Source: Deltaproteobacteria bacterium (GTDB lineage Bacteria > Myxococcota > JACRCW01 > JAFGSX01). From it: a DNA stretch of 33,982 nucleotides. Of the stretch, positions 7,837 through 16,245 are shown in pieces (positions within the stretch are counted from its first letter, which is position 1; each line of letters opens with the position of its first letter). The notes under the pieces were generated by a model that worked only from the letters and a program-made list of their open reading frames with translations, had not been told where the DNA came from and did no database searches. The position numbers and the translations under genes were made by a program. Location: the NCBI GenBank assembly GCA_016934455.1, contig JAFGSX010000130.1:1-33982 (forward strand), given 5' to 3'.

Positions 7837-9114
7837 TCAGTTGACGGACTCGAGGATCAAGGCGATTCCCTGCCCGCCGCCGATGCACATGGTGACCAGG
7901 CCGTAGCGCTTCTTGGTGCGGCGCAGGGCGTAGGCGCAGGTCAGGGTGAGGACGGCGCCGGTGGCCCCGAGCGGGTGGCCGAGCGCGATGGCGTTGCCCA
8001 TCTGGTTTATCTTCTCCGGGTCGATGCCCATCTCGGCGAAGTCCTTGATGCAGGCCAGCGCCTGCGGCGCGAAGGCCTCGTTGAGCTCGATCCAGTCGAG
8101 GTCCTGCCCCTTGAGGCCGGCGTTCTCGAGGGCCAGCCGGGTGGACGGCACCGGGCCCCAGCCCATGATCTGCGGGTCGCACGACGCCACGCCCATGCCG
8201 GCCAGGCGCACCAGCGGCTTGCAGTTGTGCTTCTTGACGTCGCTCTCCTTGCCGATGACCATGGCCGCGGCGCCATCTACCACCGCGCTGGCGTTGCCGG
8301 CGGTGACGATGCCGCCCGGCTCGAAGGCCGGCCGCAGCCTGGCCATCTTCTTCAGGTTGACGTCCTCCAGGATGTGGGTGTCGTACTTGACCTCGATGGG
8401 CGCCTTGGCGCCGTCGACCACCACCGACACCGGCTCGATCTCCTCGTCGAACCAGCCGGCGTCGCGCGCCTTTTTGGCGTTGACCTGCGAGCGGTAGCCG
8501 AACCGGTCGGCCTCCTCGCGCGTGATCTTGTAGCGCCGCCCCAGCTCCTCGGCGGTGTTGCCCATGGCCATCTTGGCGCCCGGGTCGAACAGGCCCATGA
8601 GCAACGCGTCCTGCAGGTGTGCGCCGGGCGGCAGACCCTTGATGTCGACCGGACCGTACTTCTGGATCGCCGTGCCGACCTTCTTGCCGCGCCAGTTGAA
8701 GAGGCAAAACGGGTACTGCATGCTCTCGCCGCCGCCGACCACCATGAACGGCCGCTTCTTGTCGTGGCGCACGCCGGCCAGCATGATCTCGGAGCCGACC
8801 GCGATCGCCTCGGCGCCGCTGCCGCAGATGCGCGCCACGGTCAGCGCCGGCACGTCGTGGCCGAGGCCGCCCCGGCGCCGCATGCCCTGCGCCGCGTAGA
8901 TCGAGTCGCGGTTGGCGTGCTGTGCCATTCCCATCACGACGTGGCCGATCAATCCCTGGTCGACCGCGGTGTGCTCGAGCGCGTGCTTGATGGCCATGCC
9001 GCCGAGCTGGGTCGCGCTGAAGCGCGAGAACAGGCCCGGCTTCTGGTTGTTGACGAGGATGTCGGCGCGCGGCAAGCGCCGTCCGCCGTCGAGAATGAAG
9101 ATCGATTCGGTCAT
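7837..9114 (-). CDS. Thiolase family protein (acetyl-CoA C-acyltransferase, FadI/FadA-like)
   Basis: The 425-aa product has the three thiolase catalytic sites: nucleophilic Cys in ARICGSGAEAI (about residue 97), His in GHPLGATGA (about 378), and the second Cys in MCIGGGQGIAL (about 409). AGNASAVVDGAAA is also typical. The start ATG at 9114 has GGAGGAAACG directly upstream. It cleaves 3-ketoacyl-CoA to acetyl-CoA and a shortened acyl-CoA, or runs the reverse condensation. The HCDH-ECH fusion lies 59 bp upstream on the same strand, so together they supply the last three steps of beta-oxidation. Chain-length preference is not readable. Confidence 0.93.
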   Translation of the reverse strand: MTESIFILDGGRRLPRADILVNNQKPGLFSRFSATQLGGMAIKHALEHTAVDQGLIGHVVMGMAQHANRDSIYAAQGMRRRGGLGHDVPALTVARICGSGAEAIAVGSEIMLAGVRHDKKRPFMVVGGGESMQYPFCLFNWRGKKVGTAIQKYGPVDIKGLPPGAHLQDALLMGLFDPGAKMAMGNTAEELGRRYKITREEADRFGYRSQVNAKKARDAGWFDEEIEPVSVVVDGAKAPIEVKYDTHILEDVNLKKMARLRPAFEPGGIVTAGNASAVVDGAAAMVIGKESDVKKHNCKPLVRLAGMGVASCDPQIMGWGPVPSTRLALENAGLKGQDLDWIELNEAFAPQALACIKDFAEMGIDPEKINQMGNAIALGHPLGATGAVLTLTCAYALRRTKKRYGLVTMCIGGGQGIALILESVN

Positions 9115-9158
9115 CGTTTCCTCCGCAGCGCTGGCGTCTTCGGCCTACGGGGTGCTGT

Positions 9159-9188
9159 CGTATACCTTTCGGTTCACTCGTGCATGAA
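9159..9188 (-). promoter_or_regulatory. Candidate internal promoter for the thiolase gene
   Basis: On the minus strand TTCATG and TATACG are 18 nt apart. The -35 lies in the last codons of the HCDH-ECH gene and the -10 lies in the 59-bp gap. The thiolase may therefore be expressed both from the operon and on its own. Confidence 0.35.
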
Positions 9189-11138
9189 GGCCGCCGGCAC
9201 GCGCGGACCGTTGATGATGAAGTTGGCCATGCCGATCTTGTAGTCGGCGGTGGCGTGGCAGCGCGCGAAGTAGGCGGCCTCGACCTTGAGCCCGTCGGGC
9301 AGCGGCTTGCGCAGCCCGTCGCGGATGGTCTCGCACAGGATCTGGTCGATGGCCAGCGAGTGCTCGCCGATGTCGACCTCGGGCAGCTCGGCCGGAACCG
9401 GTACCGGCTCGGGGTTGACCGGTGCCAGCCTGACCTTGCCCGCGAAGTGGTCGCGCAGCAACTGCTTGGCCGCGGCCACCGGGTCGGTCGCCGGCTCGCC
9501 GTTGGCCCAGCCCCACTCGCACGCCTCCCTGGCGCCCACCGCGCGGCCGGTGCGCAGCAGATCGCTGCCGCGCTCGAAGCCGATCAGCCGCGGCAACCGC
9601 TGGGTGCCGCCGTAGCCCGGGATGATGCCGAGGTTGACCTCGGGCTGGCCCACCATCAGCTCCTTGCCGACCACCCGGCCGTGGCAGCCCATCGAGATCT
9701 CGGAGCCGCCGCCCAGCACCGGCCCGTCGACCGCCGCCACCACCGGCTTCTTCATGGTCGCGATCTGAAGGGTCACCTGCTGGCCGCGCAGGCACTTCTC
9801 CTCGGCCTCCTTGCCGTCCTTGAGCGCGGCCAGCTCGTTGATGTCGGCGCCGGCGATGGCGCCGTCGAAGCTGGTGAGCACGATGCCCTTGATCGCCGCG
9901 TCGTGGCCCAGCTCGTCGAGCGCGCTCGAAACCTCGTTCATGGTCTGGTCGTTGAGCGCGTTTTTCACCTCGGGCCGGAACAGCATGATCGTCGCGATGT
10001 CGCCGTCGCGCAGCACCTTGACGTTGCGGCGGTACCTGGCGAGCTGCTTGTCCTGGATGCTCCTGGGCACGGTGAAGCCCTTGAAGCGCGCCGCGTACTT
10101 GGTGCACAGCTCGTGGCAGCGGTCGGCGCCCAGCCGCGCCGCCAGATCGAGCAGACCCTCGCCGTAGCCCAGCGCCATGCGCGACAGCCAGTTGAAGTCG
10201 GTCGCGTCGCAGATGCCGTTGTCGACGACAAAATAGGTGCGGCCGACCAGCACCGCCAGGATGCGGTCGAGCACCTCGTTCTTGAGCGCCTCGCTGTGGC
10301 TGGGATCGCCCGGGTTCTTCTTGTCGTGCCACGGCGCGTTGGCCTGCTGGGTGAAGATCGGGGGCGGTTCGAACCACGGGCTGCCGGTCGGCGCGTCGCG
10401 CATGAGCTGCAGGCAGTGCACGTTGAGCAGGTTGCCGCGCGTCAGGTCCATGACGTTGAACGGCCCGCCGCCGCCGACGGCGTCGTTGACGATCTGGTCG
10501 ACCTGCGCCGGTGTGGCGGTGCCCTCGGCCACGATGCGCGCCGCCTCGGCGCAGTAGTTGACGAAGATGTCGTCGGCCGCGAAGCACTCGACGTCCGCGG
10601 TAATGATCGGCACCTTGCCCAGGTGCTTGAGCGTGGCCAGCATCTTCTCGGTCAGCGCCTTGTCCTCGGACGGCACCACCTCGATCGGCGGCGAGCGCCA
10701 GGCCGGGAAGAACGGGTGGTTGACGAAGCAGCGCGCCGGGTGCTTGGCCTCGGCCGCGATCTGCTTGCGCGGCAGTCCCGACGTGGCAAAGCCGATCAGG
10801 CAGTCGGGCCGCACCACCGCCTCCAGGCTCTTGAGGATCACCTTCTTGATCTTGAGGTCCTCGGTCGCCGCCTCGAGCACATAGTCGCAGTCCTTGAGAT
10901 CCTCGATCTTGAGCGTGGGGATCAGCCCCTGCTGGATGCCCCCGGCCGCCTTGGGCGCCAGCTTGCCCCTCTGCAGCGCCTTCTCGACGTAGCCCTTGGC
11001 GCGCGCCATGCCGGCTTCGAGCGCCTCGGGCTTGATGTCGTGCAGAAAGACCTTGCCGCCCTCCTTGGCGATGGCGGAGATGAATCCGTACGCCAGGTCG
11101 GGCCCGATCGACCCCGAGCCAATCACGCCGACGATCAT
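9174..11138 (-). CDS. Bifunctional 3-hydroxyacyl-CoA dehydrogenase / enoyl-CoA hydratase, HCDH domain N-terminal
   Basis: The start is moved from the track's 11243 to the ATG at 11138: MIVGVIGSGSIGPDLAYG is the Rossmann NAD-binding start and AAGGAG lies upstream. Residues 1 to about 365 are the 3-hydroxyacyl-CoA dehydrogenase part, with the catalytic His in the NHPFFP segment followed by IEVVPSE. From about 370 comes a crotonase domain with the oxyanion-hole GADI and both catalytic Glu residues, in GGGSEIS (about 478) and GQPEVNLG (about 498), then IPGYGGTQRL. This order is the reverse of FadB/FadJ, where the hydratase is N-terminal, and resembles archaeal crotonyl-CoA hydratase/3-hydroxybutyryl-CoA dehydrogenase fusions. 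It performs the middle two steps of beta-oxidation beside the thiolase. Confidence 0.92.
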   Translation of the reverse strand: MIVGVIGSGSIGPDLAYGFISAIAKEGGKVFLHDIKPEALEAGMARAKGYVEKALQRGKLAPKAAGGIQQGLIPTLKIEDLKDCDYVLEAATEDLKIKKVILKSLEAVVRPDCLIGFATSGLPRKQIAAEAKHPARCFVNHPFFPAWRSPPIEVVPSEDKALTEKMLATLKHLGKVPIITADVECFAADDIFVNYCAEAARIVAEGTATPAQVDQIVNDAVGGGGPFNVMDLTRGNLLNVHCLQLMRDAPTGSPWFEPPPIFTQQANAPWHDKKNPGDPSHSEALKNEVLDRILAVLVGRTYFVVDNGICDATDFNWLSRMALGYGEGLLDLAARLGADRCHELCTKYAARFKGFTVPRSIQDKQLARYRRNVKVLRDGDIATIMLFRPEVKNALNDQTMNEVSSALDELGHDAAIKGIVLTSFDGAIAGADINELAALKDGKEAEEKCLRGQQVTLQIATMKKPVVAAVDGPVLGGGSEISMGCHGRVVGKELMVGQPEVNLGIIPGYGGTQRLPRLIGFERGSDLLRTGRAVGAREACEWGWANGEPATDPVAAAKQLLRDHFAGKVRLAPVNPEPVPVPAELPEVDIGEHSLAIDQILCETIRDGLRKPLPDGLKVEAAYFARCHATADYKIGMANFIINGPRVPAAFMHE

Positions 11139-11231
11139 CGACAATCTCCTTCGCTGTGTTTGCTGACGACGACAGCGGGCCGCCGCAACCCCGGCGGCAA
11201 GCCCCGTGATCACGCCTTCAACGGTCGGCGG

Positions 11232-11259
11232 ATCATCACACACGGCGCCCGGAGTTCAA
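11232..11259 (-). promoter_or_regulatory. Candidate promoter for the HCDH-ECH/thiolase pair
   Basis: TTGAAC and GATGAT are 16 nt apart on the minus strand within the 156-bp gap, giving a leader of about 85 nt. The leader holds a GC-rich inverted repeat, GCCGCC/GGCGGC. Support is from spacing and partial consensus only. Confidence 0.3.
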
Positions 11260-11294
11260 GCCAAAAGCCCGGGCTATCGCGCTTGCGGGAGTCC

Positions 11295-13052
11295 CTACAG
11301 CAAGTCGAAGGCCAGCACGCCGCCGGCCGAGTGAACGACCAGGAACTTGTCTCCGACCGGTCTGATCTCGACGATCGCGTCCTGGTAGACCAGGCCGCGC
11401 ACCGGGGTGCCGCCGGTGAACAGCCGGATCGTCTGGCCAGACTCCAGCGTGCCACCGTAGCCGTTGAGGACGGCAAAGCGATCGCTGCCCGCCGAATAGA
11501 CCGAGAAGTCCCCCATGCCGTAGTCCGGGCTCTCCGGGCAGCTCATCGGCACCTGCGGGCCGAGCTGGCCTCCGGTCCAGGTCCTGGCGTAGACGGCGAC
11601 GTCGTCCTGAGTCGTCAGCTCGTCGTACACCAGCAACACGGGATCGCCGTTGCCGGCGGCGTACTGCGGGAACATCGTGCAGTAGCCGGGGTCGTTGTTG
11701 ACGACCACCGGTGCTCCAAAGGTCTCGCCCGTGACCGTCACCAGGTTCAGGCCCGTGTCGTCGCCGCCCCAGGTCACAAGCCCGGCCTCTGAAAATGGAG
11801 AGGGCAAAAAGCGCAAGAACGGGTCGTGAAAACTGGTCAGGTCGCCGCGGTGTCCGATGGTGGCGGTGGCGCTGAGAGCTGTGCCGTTGTGGAAGGTGCC
11901 GCGAAAGTCGCCGGACCTCACCTGGTAATAGATGAAGGCCTTGTCCACGGTCGGGAAGAAGACCGCGCGCGCGCGTGCCTCGGCCTGCCTGGCAGCATCA
12001 ATGGGCTCTGCCGCGGAGAAGGCGTCTGCGTTGTACTTGATGACTTGATAGGAGTTGCTGACGTCCGTGAACAGGATCAGCCCCCAATCCGCGTGCGGCG
12101 ATGCGGCCGTGTACAACAAGCCGGTGTTGGGGAATATGGGGTTGGCGATGTTCTCCGTCATCAGCAGGGTCGATGTAGACAGCCCGCTCGCGGTGAGGGC
12201 GATGGCGCGCAATTCCCTGGTGGTCACCGTGTCATCGTGTACGTAGTACGGCATGACGGCGCGCCCGCCCGCGGTGAACTGCGGAACATACCAGTTCTCC
12301 AGCTCCCACCCGGTCGCCACGATCTGCTGGGGCGCGCTCAACGAGGTCCCGTCCCAGCTCACCACCCACATGGTCCCGGTGTAGCGCGGGGTGATCACGA
12401 AAGCGCGATCGTACTCCTTGGAACAGGCCACGAACGAGGGGGCCATGGTGAAGGACGTGGCCGGCTCGTCCTCGACCAGGACCGCCTGCTGGTAACCGCC
12501 GGCGCCGTCACCGACCGCGACGTAGTTGCGAAATCCGTCGGCGTCCGCGCCGTCGATCGCGATGATCGGCCGGCCCGAGGGACCGGCCATGCAGGTATCG
12601 ACGGCACCGCCAAAGCCGAGGGACTCGGCCGGGGCATGCAGCGTCGCCGCCGTGCCGAAAGCGGTCCCGTCGAAGACCGCGACCCCGAGCGCGGTATCCT
12701 GTTCGACCTGATAGGTCAGCAGCTTCTGGTTCGAGTCGGGTCTGCTGTACAACGCGGCGATGCCGATGATGTGCCCGCTGGTCGCGGTGGCGATGATGGT
12801 CCCTCCGGTGGCTATCTCACAGGCCGCTCCCGACGTGTCTGTCCCTCCGGCATCGGGAGTCGCCGCGTCAGCGGTCCCCGCGTCCGGCGCTGCAGCGGCA
12901 TCGGATCCGGACGCCCCATCGGTCGGTCCGCTGCCGGAGTCGTCTGGCCCCGGGTTTTCACAGTTGTCCGCGCAGCCTGCTGCCAGGAACAGCAAGGCAG
13001 CCAGCAGCCAGCATTGCGTCCTGGGGTCCAGCCCTGTTCGGTGTCGTCTCAT
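11295..13052 (-). CDS. Large lipoprotein with Asp/Ala linker, function unknown
   Basis: The start is the ATG at 13052 (MRRHRTGLDP) with AAGGAGAAAGAT upstream; the track's longer start adds 59 residues without signal character. Residues about 14-26 form a signal peptide ending in the lipobox LAAGC. A linker rich in Asp, Ala, Gly and Thr follows to about residue 70, as is common in Myxococcota surface proteins. The remaining ~510 residues are beta-strand rich with Trp, Tyr and Gly at regular spacing (for example GLVTWGGDDTG, MWVVSWDGTS), which suggests a beta-propeller, but I recognise no family. It is divergent from the DUF6429 gene with 233 bp between them, and lies upstream of the beta-oxidation pair on the same strand. 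Confidence 0.75.
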   Translation of the reverse strand: MRRHRTGLDPRTQCWLLAALLFLAAGCADNCENPGPDDSGSGPTDGASGSDAAAAPDAGTADAATPDAGGTDTSGAACEIATGGTIIATATSGHIIGIAALYSRPDSNQKLLTYQVEQDTALGVAVFDGTAFGTAATLHAPAESLGFGGAVDTCMAGPSGRPIIAIDGADADGFRNYVAVGDGAGGYQQAVLVEDEPATSFTMAPSFVACSKEYDRAFVITPRYTGTMWVVSWDGTSLSAPQQIVATGWELENWYVPQFTAGGRAVMPYYVHDDTVTTRELRAIALTASGLSTSTLLMTENIANPIFPNTGLLYTAASPHADWGLILFTDVSNSYQVIKYNADAFSAAEPIDAARQAEARARAVFFPTVDKAFIYYQVRSGDFRGTFHNGTALSATATIGHRGDLTSFHDPFLRFLPSPFSEAGLVTWGGDDTGLNLVTVTGETFGAPVVVNNDPGYCTMFPQYAAGNGDPVLLVYDELTTQDDVAVYARTWTGGQLGPQVPMSCPESPDYGMGDFSVYSAGSDRFAVLNGYGGTLESGQTIRLFTGGTPVRGLVYQDAIVEIRPVGDKFLVVHSAGGVLAFDLL

Positions 13053-13105
13053 ATCTTTCTCCTTGGCGAGCTCGTATTGTCTGGTTGTGGAATCTCGAGT
13101 ACCAC

Positions 13106-13134
13106 ATTCTACTATTTCTTTCGTGCTGTTCCAT
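13106..13134 (-). promoter_or_regulatory. Candidate promoter for the large lipoprotein gene
   Basis: ATGGAA and TAGAAT are 17 nt apart on the minus strand. TAGAAT matches the -10 consensus at five of six bases and lies in an AT-rich stretch of an otherwise GC-rich region, giving a leader of about 47 nt. Confidence 0.4.
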
Positions 13135-13156
13135 GGTTGAGATTCGCAGCCGGGCG

Positions 13157-13162
13157 TATACT
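13157..13162 (+). promoter_or_regulatory. Candidate -10 element (TATACT) of the plus-strand run
   Basis: TATACT matches five of six -10 bases. The nearest -35-like hexamer, TTGAGA at 13137, is only 14 nt away, so the promoter is uncertain. It would give a leader of about 120 nt before the DUF6429 gene and opens the plus-strand gene run. Confidence 0.3.
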
Positions 13163-13285
13163 GCTCAGCGACGGCCAAAAGCGATCCCTGGCGTCGAACA
13201 GCGCTCGTCGTCAATATCGCGCCGGCCAACCGCAGCTTCGAGGTCGGCCGCGGTCGAAGAGATCCGTCGCCGAGGAGATGGCGGC

Positions 13286-13534
13286 ATGCAATACGATCGG
13301 GACAAGGTTGATGATATGACGCTGGCGTTGCTCTATCTGGTCACGACCAGGGAACAGGGAGGAGAGGGGGGCCGGGCCTGGAAGGGATTGCACCTGGAGA
13401 CGATGAGGCGCCTTCAGCAGAAGGGATGGATCAAGGAGACGAGCAGAAAATCGCTGTCGCTCCAGGTCACGGCAGAGGGCTTCAGGAGATCGGAGCAGCT
13501 TTTTTTCGAGCATTTCGGGAAAAACGACAAATAA
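13286..13534 (+). CDS. DUF6429-like small protein
   Basis: The start is ATG 13286 (MQYDRDKVDDM) with GAGGAG upstream; the longer ORF (149 aa) includes unlikely upstream sequence. The 82-residue product resembles the DUF6429 pattern as I know it: an N-terminal YDxDKVDxMxLALLYL, a central RAWKG, and a C-terminal L-T-E-G-like segment (VTAEGFRRSEQLFFEHF) that looks like a winged-helix wing and last helix. The biochemical function of the family is not known to me. It is the first gene of the plus-strand run and is divergent from the large lipoprotein. Confidence 0.7.
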   Translation: MQYDRDKVDDMTLALLYLVTTREQGGEGGRAWKGLHLETMRRLQQKGWIKETSRKSLSLQVTAEGFRRSEQLFFEHFGKNDK

Positions 13535-13571
13535 CATTGGCCTGCACCGGCCACCGGGGAGGGAGGCGAGC

Positions 13572-14192
13572 ATGGACCTGGACGAGAGAGCATATCCGCT
13601 GACCGCCGGTTACCTGAGATCGCTGCCCCACGGGCTGCAGAGCTTTCCCGCGTGCAAGGTCAGGAGCTCTGTCTTCGAGGACATCAAGCAGGACTTCCCG
13701 GAGCTGGGCCAGAGGCATCCCCTGCCCCCCATCGTCCGCAACGCGATCGACGGCAACTGCGGAGAGGAGTGGATCGCCGAGGTCGTCGGAAACGCGCTGT
13801 TCATGGTCATGCGCGATTCGGTTCTCGACAGCGATGACAAGTTCATGGAGTGGCATCGCGGCAACATGAGAAGGCTGTATGGCAAACCCCTCAACCGGGC
13901 GCTGATCTACATTTTTTCGCCGACCCTGCTGATCATGGGTGCCACGAAAAGATGGAACCATTTTCACCTCGGCTCCGAGCTGGTGGCCGGGCCGGTGACC
14001 GAAGCGGATGGCCTGATGAGGGGCACGGCCAGATTTGTCAGCCCCGAAAACGTGTTCAACGAGCTCCTGCTGCGGAGACTCACCATCTCGTTCGAGGTGG
14101 CGCTCGAGGGATCGCGCGCCAGGGAACCGCAGGTGGAGTGGCAGCAGGTGAGCGCGACCGATTCTCTCTACAATGTGTCCTGGAAGAAATAG
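13572..14192 (+). CDS. Conserved hypothetical protein, possibly DUF2378/heme-NO-binding-like fold
   Basis: The 206-aa product starts at ATG 13572 after GGGAGGGAGG. There is no signal peptide or transmembrane segment. The layout resembles a Myxococcota family of about 180-200 residues (TIGR02265/DUF2378-like): KVRSSVFEDI near the N-terminus, WIAEVVGNALF, a central FSPTLLIMGATKRW, and a closing strand ending YNVSW. I base this on overall pattern rather than diagnostic motifs, so the family call is tentative. It lies 37 bp after the DUF6429 gene and 23 bp before a two-TM protein and is probably cotranscribed with them. Confidence 0.6.
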   Translation: MDLDERAYPLTAGYLRSLPHGLQSFPACKVRSSVFEDIKQDFPELGQRHPLPPIVRNAIDGNCGEEWIAEVVGNALFMVMRDSVLDSDDKFMEWHRGNMRRLYGKPLNRALIYIFSPTLLIMGATKRWNHFHLGSELVAGPVTEADGLMRGTARFVSPENVFNELLLRRLTISFEVALEGSRAREPQVEWQQVSATDSLYNVSWKK

Positions 14193-14215
14193 CGGCGCGG
14201 GAAGGCAGGTCGGAC

Positions 14216-14509
14216 ATGATCATCTTGATCGGGTTGTTGATCGCCGCCTGCGCGGTGGCCCTGGTCTCCTTTGGCCTGTCGGGGCTCAAGCTGCAGAATC
14301 TGCTGGTGACCGTGCCGAAGGAAAGGCTCAAGGAGACCGGGCTCAATCTCGACATGATCGCGCTCAACATGCTGCCCAACTACCTGACCAAGATGAAGAA
14401 GCTCGGACATCCCGCGATCGAGCAGCTCGCGCGGCGGATGCAGATCGAGATGAGCGTTTTTTTCGGGATCTTCTTCGTGCTGCTGCTGTACGCGATCGTG
14501 GTCTCGTGA
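14216..14509 (+). CDS. Small inner-membrane protein, two transmembrane helices, unknown
   Basis: This gene is hidden inside the track's 13850-14509 ORF. The start is ATG 14216 (MIILIGLLIAACAV) with GGAAGGCAGG upstream. The 97 residues have one helix at about 1-23 and a second at about 77-96 (FFGIFFVLLLYAIVV), separated by a charged cytoplasmic or periplasmic segment of about 50 residues with KERLKETGLNLDMIALNML. No family is recognised. The next gene's possible GTG overlaps its stop, and the ATG of the macro-domain gene is 17 nt downstream, so cotranslation is likely. Confidence 0.65.
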   Translation: MIILIGLLIAACAVALVSFGLSGLKLQNLLVTVPKERLKETGLNLDMIALNMLPNYLTKMKKLGHPAIEQLARRMQIEMSVFFGIFFVLLLYAIVVS

Positions 14510-14526
14510 GCAGGGGGGCGCCGGTC

Positions 14527-15150
14527 ATGAAGAGTAAGTTCCTGGTGGCGCAGGGCAGCCTGACCGACGGCGGCGCCCTGCTGCTGGTCAACGCGGCCAA
14601 CACCAACGTCAACCTCGGCTCGGGAGTGTCGGGAGCGATCCGCGCGGCGTGCGGCCGGGGCTACCAGGATCGCATTCACGCGGCGCTGCAGGAGCGATAC
14701 GGCGGGCCCATGGAGCCGGGGCAGGTCCTGATCACCGACGCCGGCGCGCATCCGATTGCGCGCTGGGTCGCCCACGTCGCGGTGATGGACTACCGCCAGG
14801 GGTTCTCGGCGCGGTCGTTCCCGACCCCGGAGCGGCTCGAGCGCTGCTACGTCAATCTCTGGCGGGCGATCGAGACGATCGAGGAGGCGGACGAGATCTC
14901 GATCGCCGCGGTCGCGCTGGGGGCGGGGACCGGAAACGTCGGGCTGCGCAACTCGGTGGAGCGCGCTTGCGCGACGCTGGTCGAGCACCTCGAGCAGACC
15001 GAGCGCTCCCGCATCGGCGACGTCACCTTCTACGGTTACGAGTTGCCCGAGTACCTGGTCACTCTTGAGGTGGTGAGGAGCTTTTTTGAGGTCGACGCGT
15101 CGAGCGTCTCCGATGCCGCCAGGGAGTTTCTAGCGACCGGGGACGACTAG
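14527..15150 (+). CDS. Macro domain protein
   Basis: The start is taken at ATG 14527 (MKSKFLVAQGSL), preceded by CAGGGGG; a GTG at 14506 is possible. The 207-aa product shows the macro-domain phosphate- and ribose-binding motifs: LLVNAANTNVNLGSGVSGAIRAACG and, later, the ALGAGTGNVG loop. Macro domains bind ADP-ribose and some remove it from proteins or hydrolyse O-acetyl-ADP-ribose. A catalytic Asn is present in the NAAN motif. A C-terminal tail of about 30 residues follows the domain. No ADP-ribosyltransferase or toxin gene is evident next to it, so a toxin-antitoxin role is not supported here. Confidence 0.87.
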   Translation: MKSKFLVAQGSLTDGGALLLVNAANTNVNLGSGVSGAIRAACGRGYQDRIHAALQERYGGPMEPGQVLITDAGAHPIARWVAHVAVMDYRQGFSARSFPTPERLERCYVNLWRAIETIEEADEISIAAVALGAGTGNVGLRNSVERACATLVEHLEQTERSRIGDVTFYGYELPEYLVTLEVVRSFFEVDASSVSDAAREFLATGDD

Positions 15151-15164
15151 CAGAGGGACCGACC

Positions 15165-15623
15165 ATGCAGCGAGGCGGGCACGCGCGCCGCCGGCGCGCC
15201 CGGGCCGTGATCGCCACCGGGCTGGCGGCCGTCCTGCTCGGACCGGCGTGCTCGCTCGCCCGGGAACGCGATCGCTACTGTCGAGAATCCACCGAGTCGG
15301 GATTCTGCCGGCCGGAGCGCATCGCCATCGAGCGGCTGATCGCTCGCGCCGGCGCGCACCACGGCCGGCGCGTGAAGGTCCGGGGCTACGCCCATCTCGC
15401 CGTCGACAACAGCGGCCTCTACCCGACGCAGGAGGACTGCGACGAGTGGCGGAGCCAGCGCGGCCTGTGGCTCGAGGTGCCGGCGCGCGGCGCGGACCCG
15501 CTGGACCGGATGGTCGAGGTCGAGGGCACCTTCGATCGGGCCAACCGGGGTCACCAGGGGCACTGGGCGGGAGCCATCACCCACGTCTTTCGACTGAAAC
15601 CGATCGCGGACGAGCCGCGCTGA
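15165..15623 (+). CDS. Small lipoprotein, unknown
   Basis: The 152-aa product begins with an Arg-rich n-region (MQRGGHARRRRAR), a hydrophobic core, and the lipobox-like LLGPAC at about residue 29. The mature part has Cys residues at CRESTESGFC and CDEW, with alternating strands (RRVKVRGYAHL, MVEVEGTFDRA) that look like an OB-type beta-barrel, a pattern seen in other envelope proteins; this is only a fold guess. It lies 14 bp after the macro-domain gene and 16 bp before the next, so it belongs to the same transcription unit. Confidence 0.65.
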   Translation: MQRGGHARRRRARAVIATGLAAVLLGPACSLARERDRYCRESTESGFCRPERIAIERLIARAGAHHGRRVKVRGYAHLAVDNSGLYPTQEDCDEWRSQRGLWLEVPARGADPLDRMVEVEGTFDRANRGHQGHWAGAITHVFRLKPIADEPR

Positions 15624-15639
15624 GGCGGAGCACGGGCGA

Positions 15640-16194
15640 TTGGACTCACTGCCGCTGATCGGCGGACCGCCGCCCGACGCCTGGATCCTGGCGCTGCCGC
15701 TGGTGTTGCCCGGCCTCTTCCTGGCGCTGTTCCGGCGGCCGGTCCTGCGCCGCATGTCCGACCTGGTCGGCTACAGCCGGAGCGAGAGGCTATCGGCCAG
15801 TCTGGCTTCGATCGTGCAGTACCCCTTTTGGCTGATCACGATCTGGACGCCGCTGGCGGACTCGCCGGCGCTGCTGGTGGCCGGGTCCGCGCTCTACCTG
15901 GTCGGCGCCACCGCCTACTATGTCGCGATCGTCCAGTTCTCGACGATCCCGGACGGTCAGCTTCGGACGACCGGCCTCTACCGCCGGTCCCGCCATCCCA
16001 TGTATGTCTCGGCCAGCCTGGCGCTGATCGCGATCTGTCTGATCACGGCGAGCGCCCTGCTGACGGCGTGGCTCGCGGCGCTGCTCTGTTTCCAGCACGT
16101 CATGATCCGGGCCGAGGAGCGGCGCTGCGGCGACAAGTTCGGTGACGCCTACGCGGCCTACTGTCGACGCGTCCCGCGTTACCTGCTTATCTGA
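15640..16194 (+). CDS. Isoprenylcysteine carboxyl methyltransferase-like membrane protein
   Basis: The start is read as TTG 15640, with GCGGAG about 10 nt upstream, because a later ATG would remove the first membrane helix. About four or five transmembrane segments are visible in 184 residues. The C-terminal GLYRRSRHPMYVS and the AEERRCGDKFGDAYAAYCRRVPRYL end match the conserved SAM-binding region of the ICMT/PEMT family (GLYxxxRHPxY, then ExxLxxxFGxxYxxYxxxVPR). Bacterial members methylate lipids or unknown small acceptors at the membrane. The acceptor here cannot be inferred. Confidence 0.8.
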   Translation: MDSLPLIGGPPPDAWILALPLVLPGLFLALFRRPVLRRMSDLVGYSRSERLSASLASIVQYPFWLITIWTPLADSPALLVAGSALYLVGATAYYVAIVQFSTIPDGQLRTTGLYRRSRHPMYVSASLALIAICLITASALLTAWLAALLCFQHVMIRAEERRCGDKFGDAYAAYCRRVPRYLLI

Positions 16195-16245
16195 CGGAGT
16201 GCGCCCGGCCCGATCGGCGGCGCGGGCGCATCGACGGAGGGGACG

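Noticed and set aside
10365-10380. tRNA T-loop-like ggttcgaacc
   Set aside because: It lies inside the HCDH-ECH coding region, and there are no matching acceptor and anticodon stems around it.
9180-11792. 870-aa plus-strand ORF opposite the HCDH-ECH gene
   Set aside because: It is antisense to an enzyme with intact catalytic motifs; its own translation is low-complexity Arg/Ala/Leu.
14506-14526. GTG 14506 as the macro-domain start
   Set aside because: It overlaps the previous stop codon and adds only seven residues; the ATG at 14527 has a better-placed G-rich ribosome-binding site.
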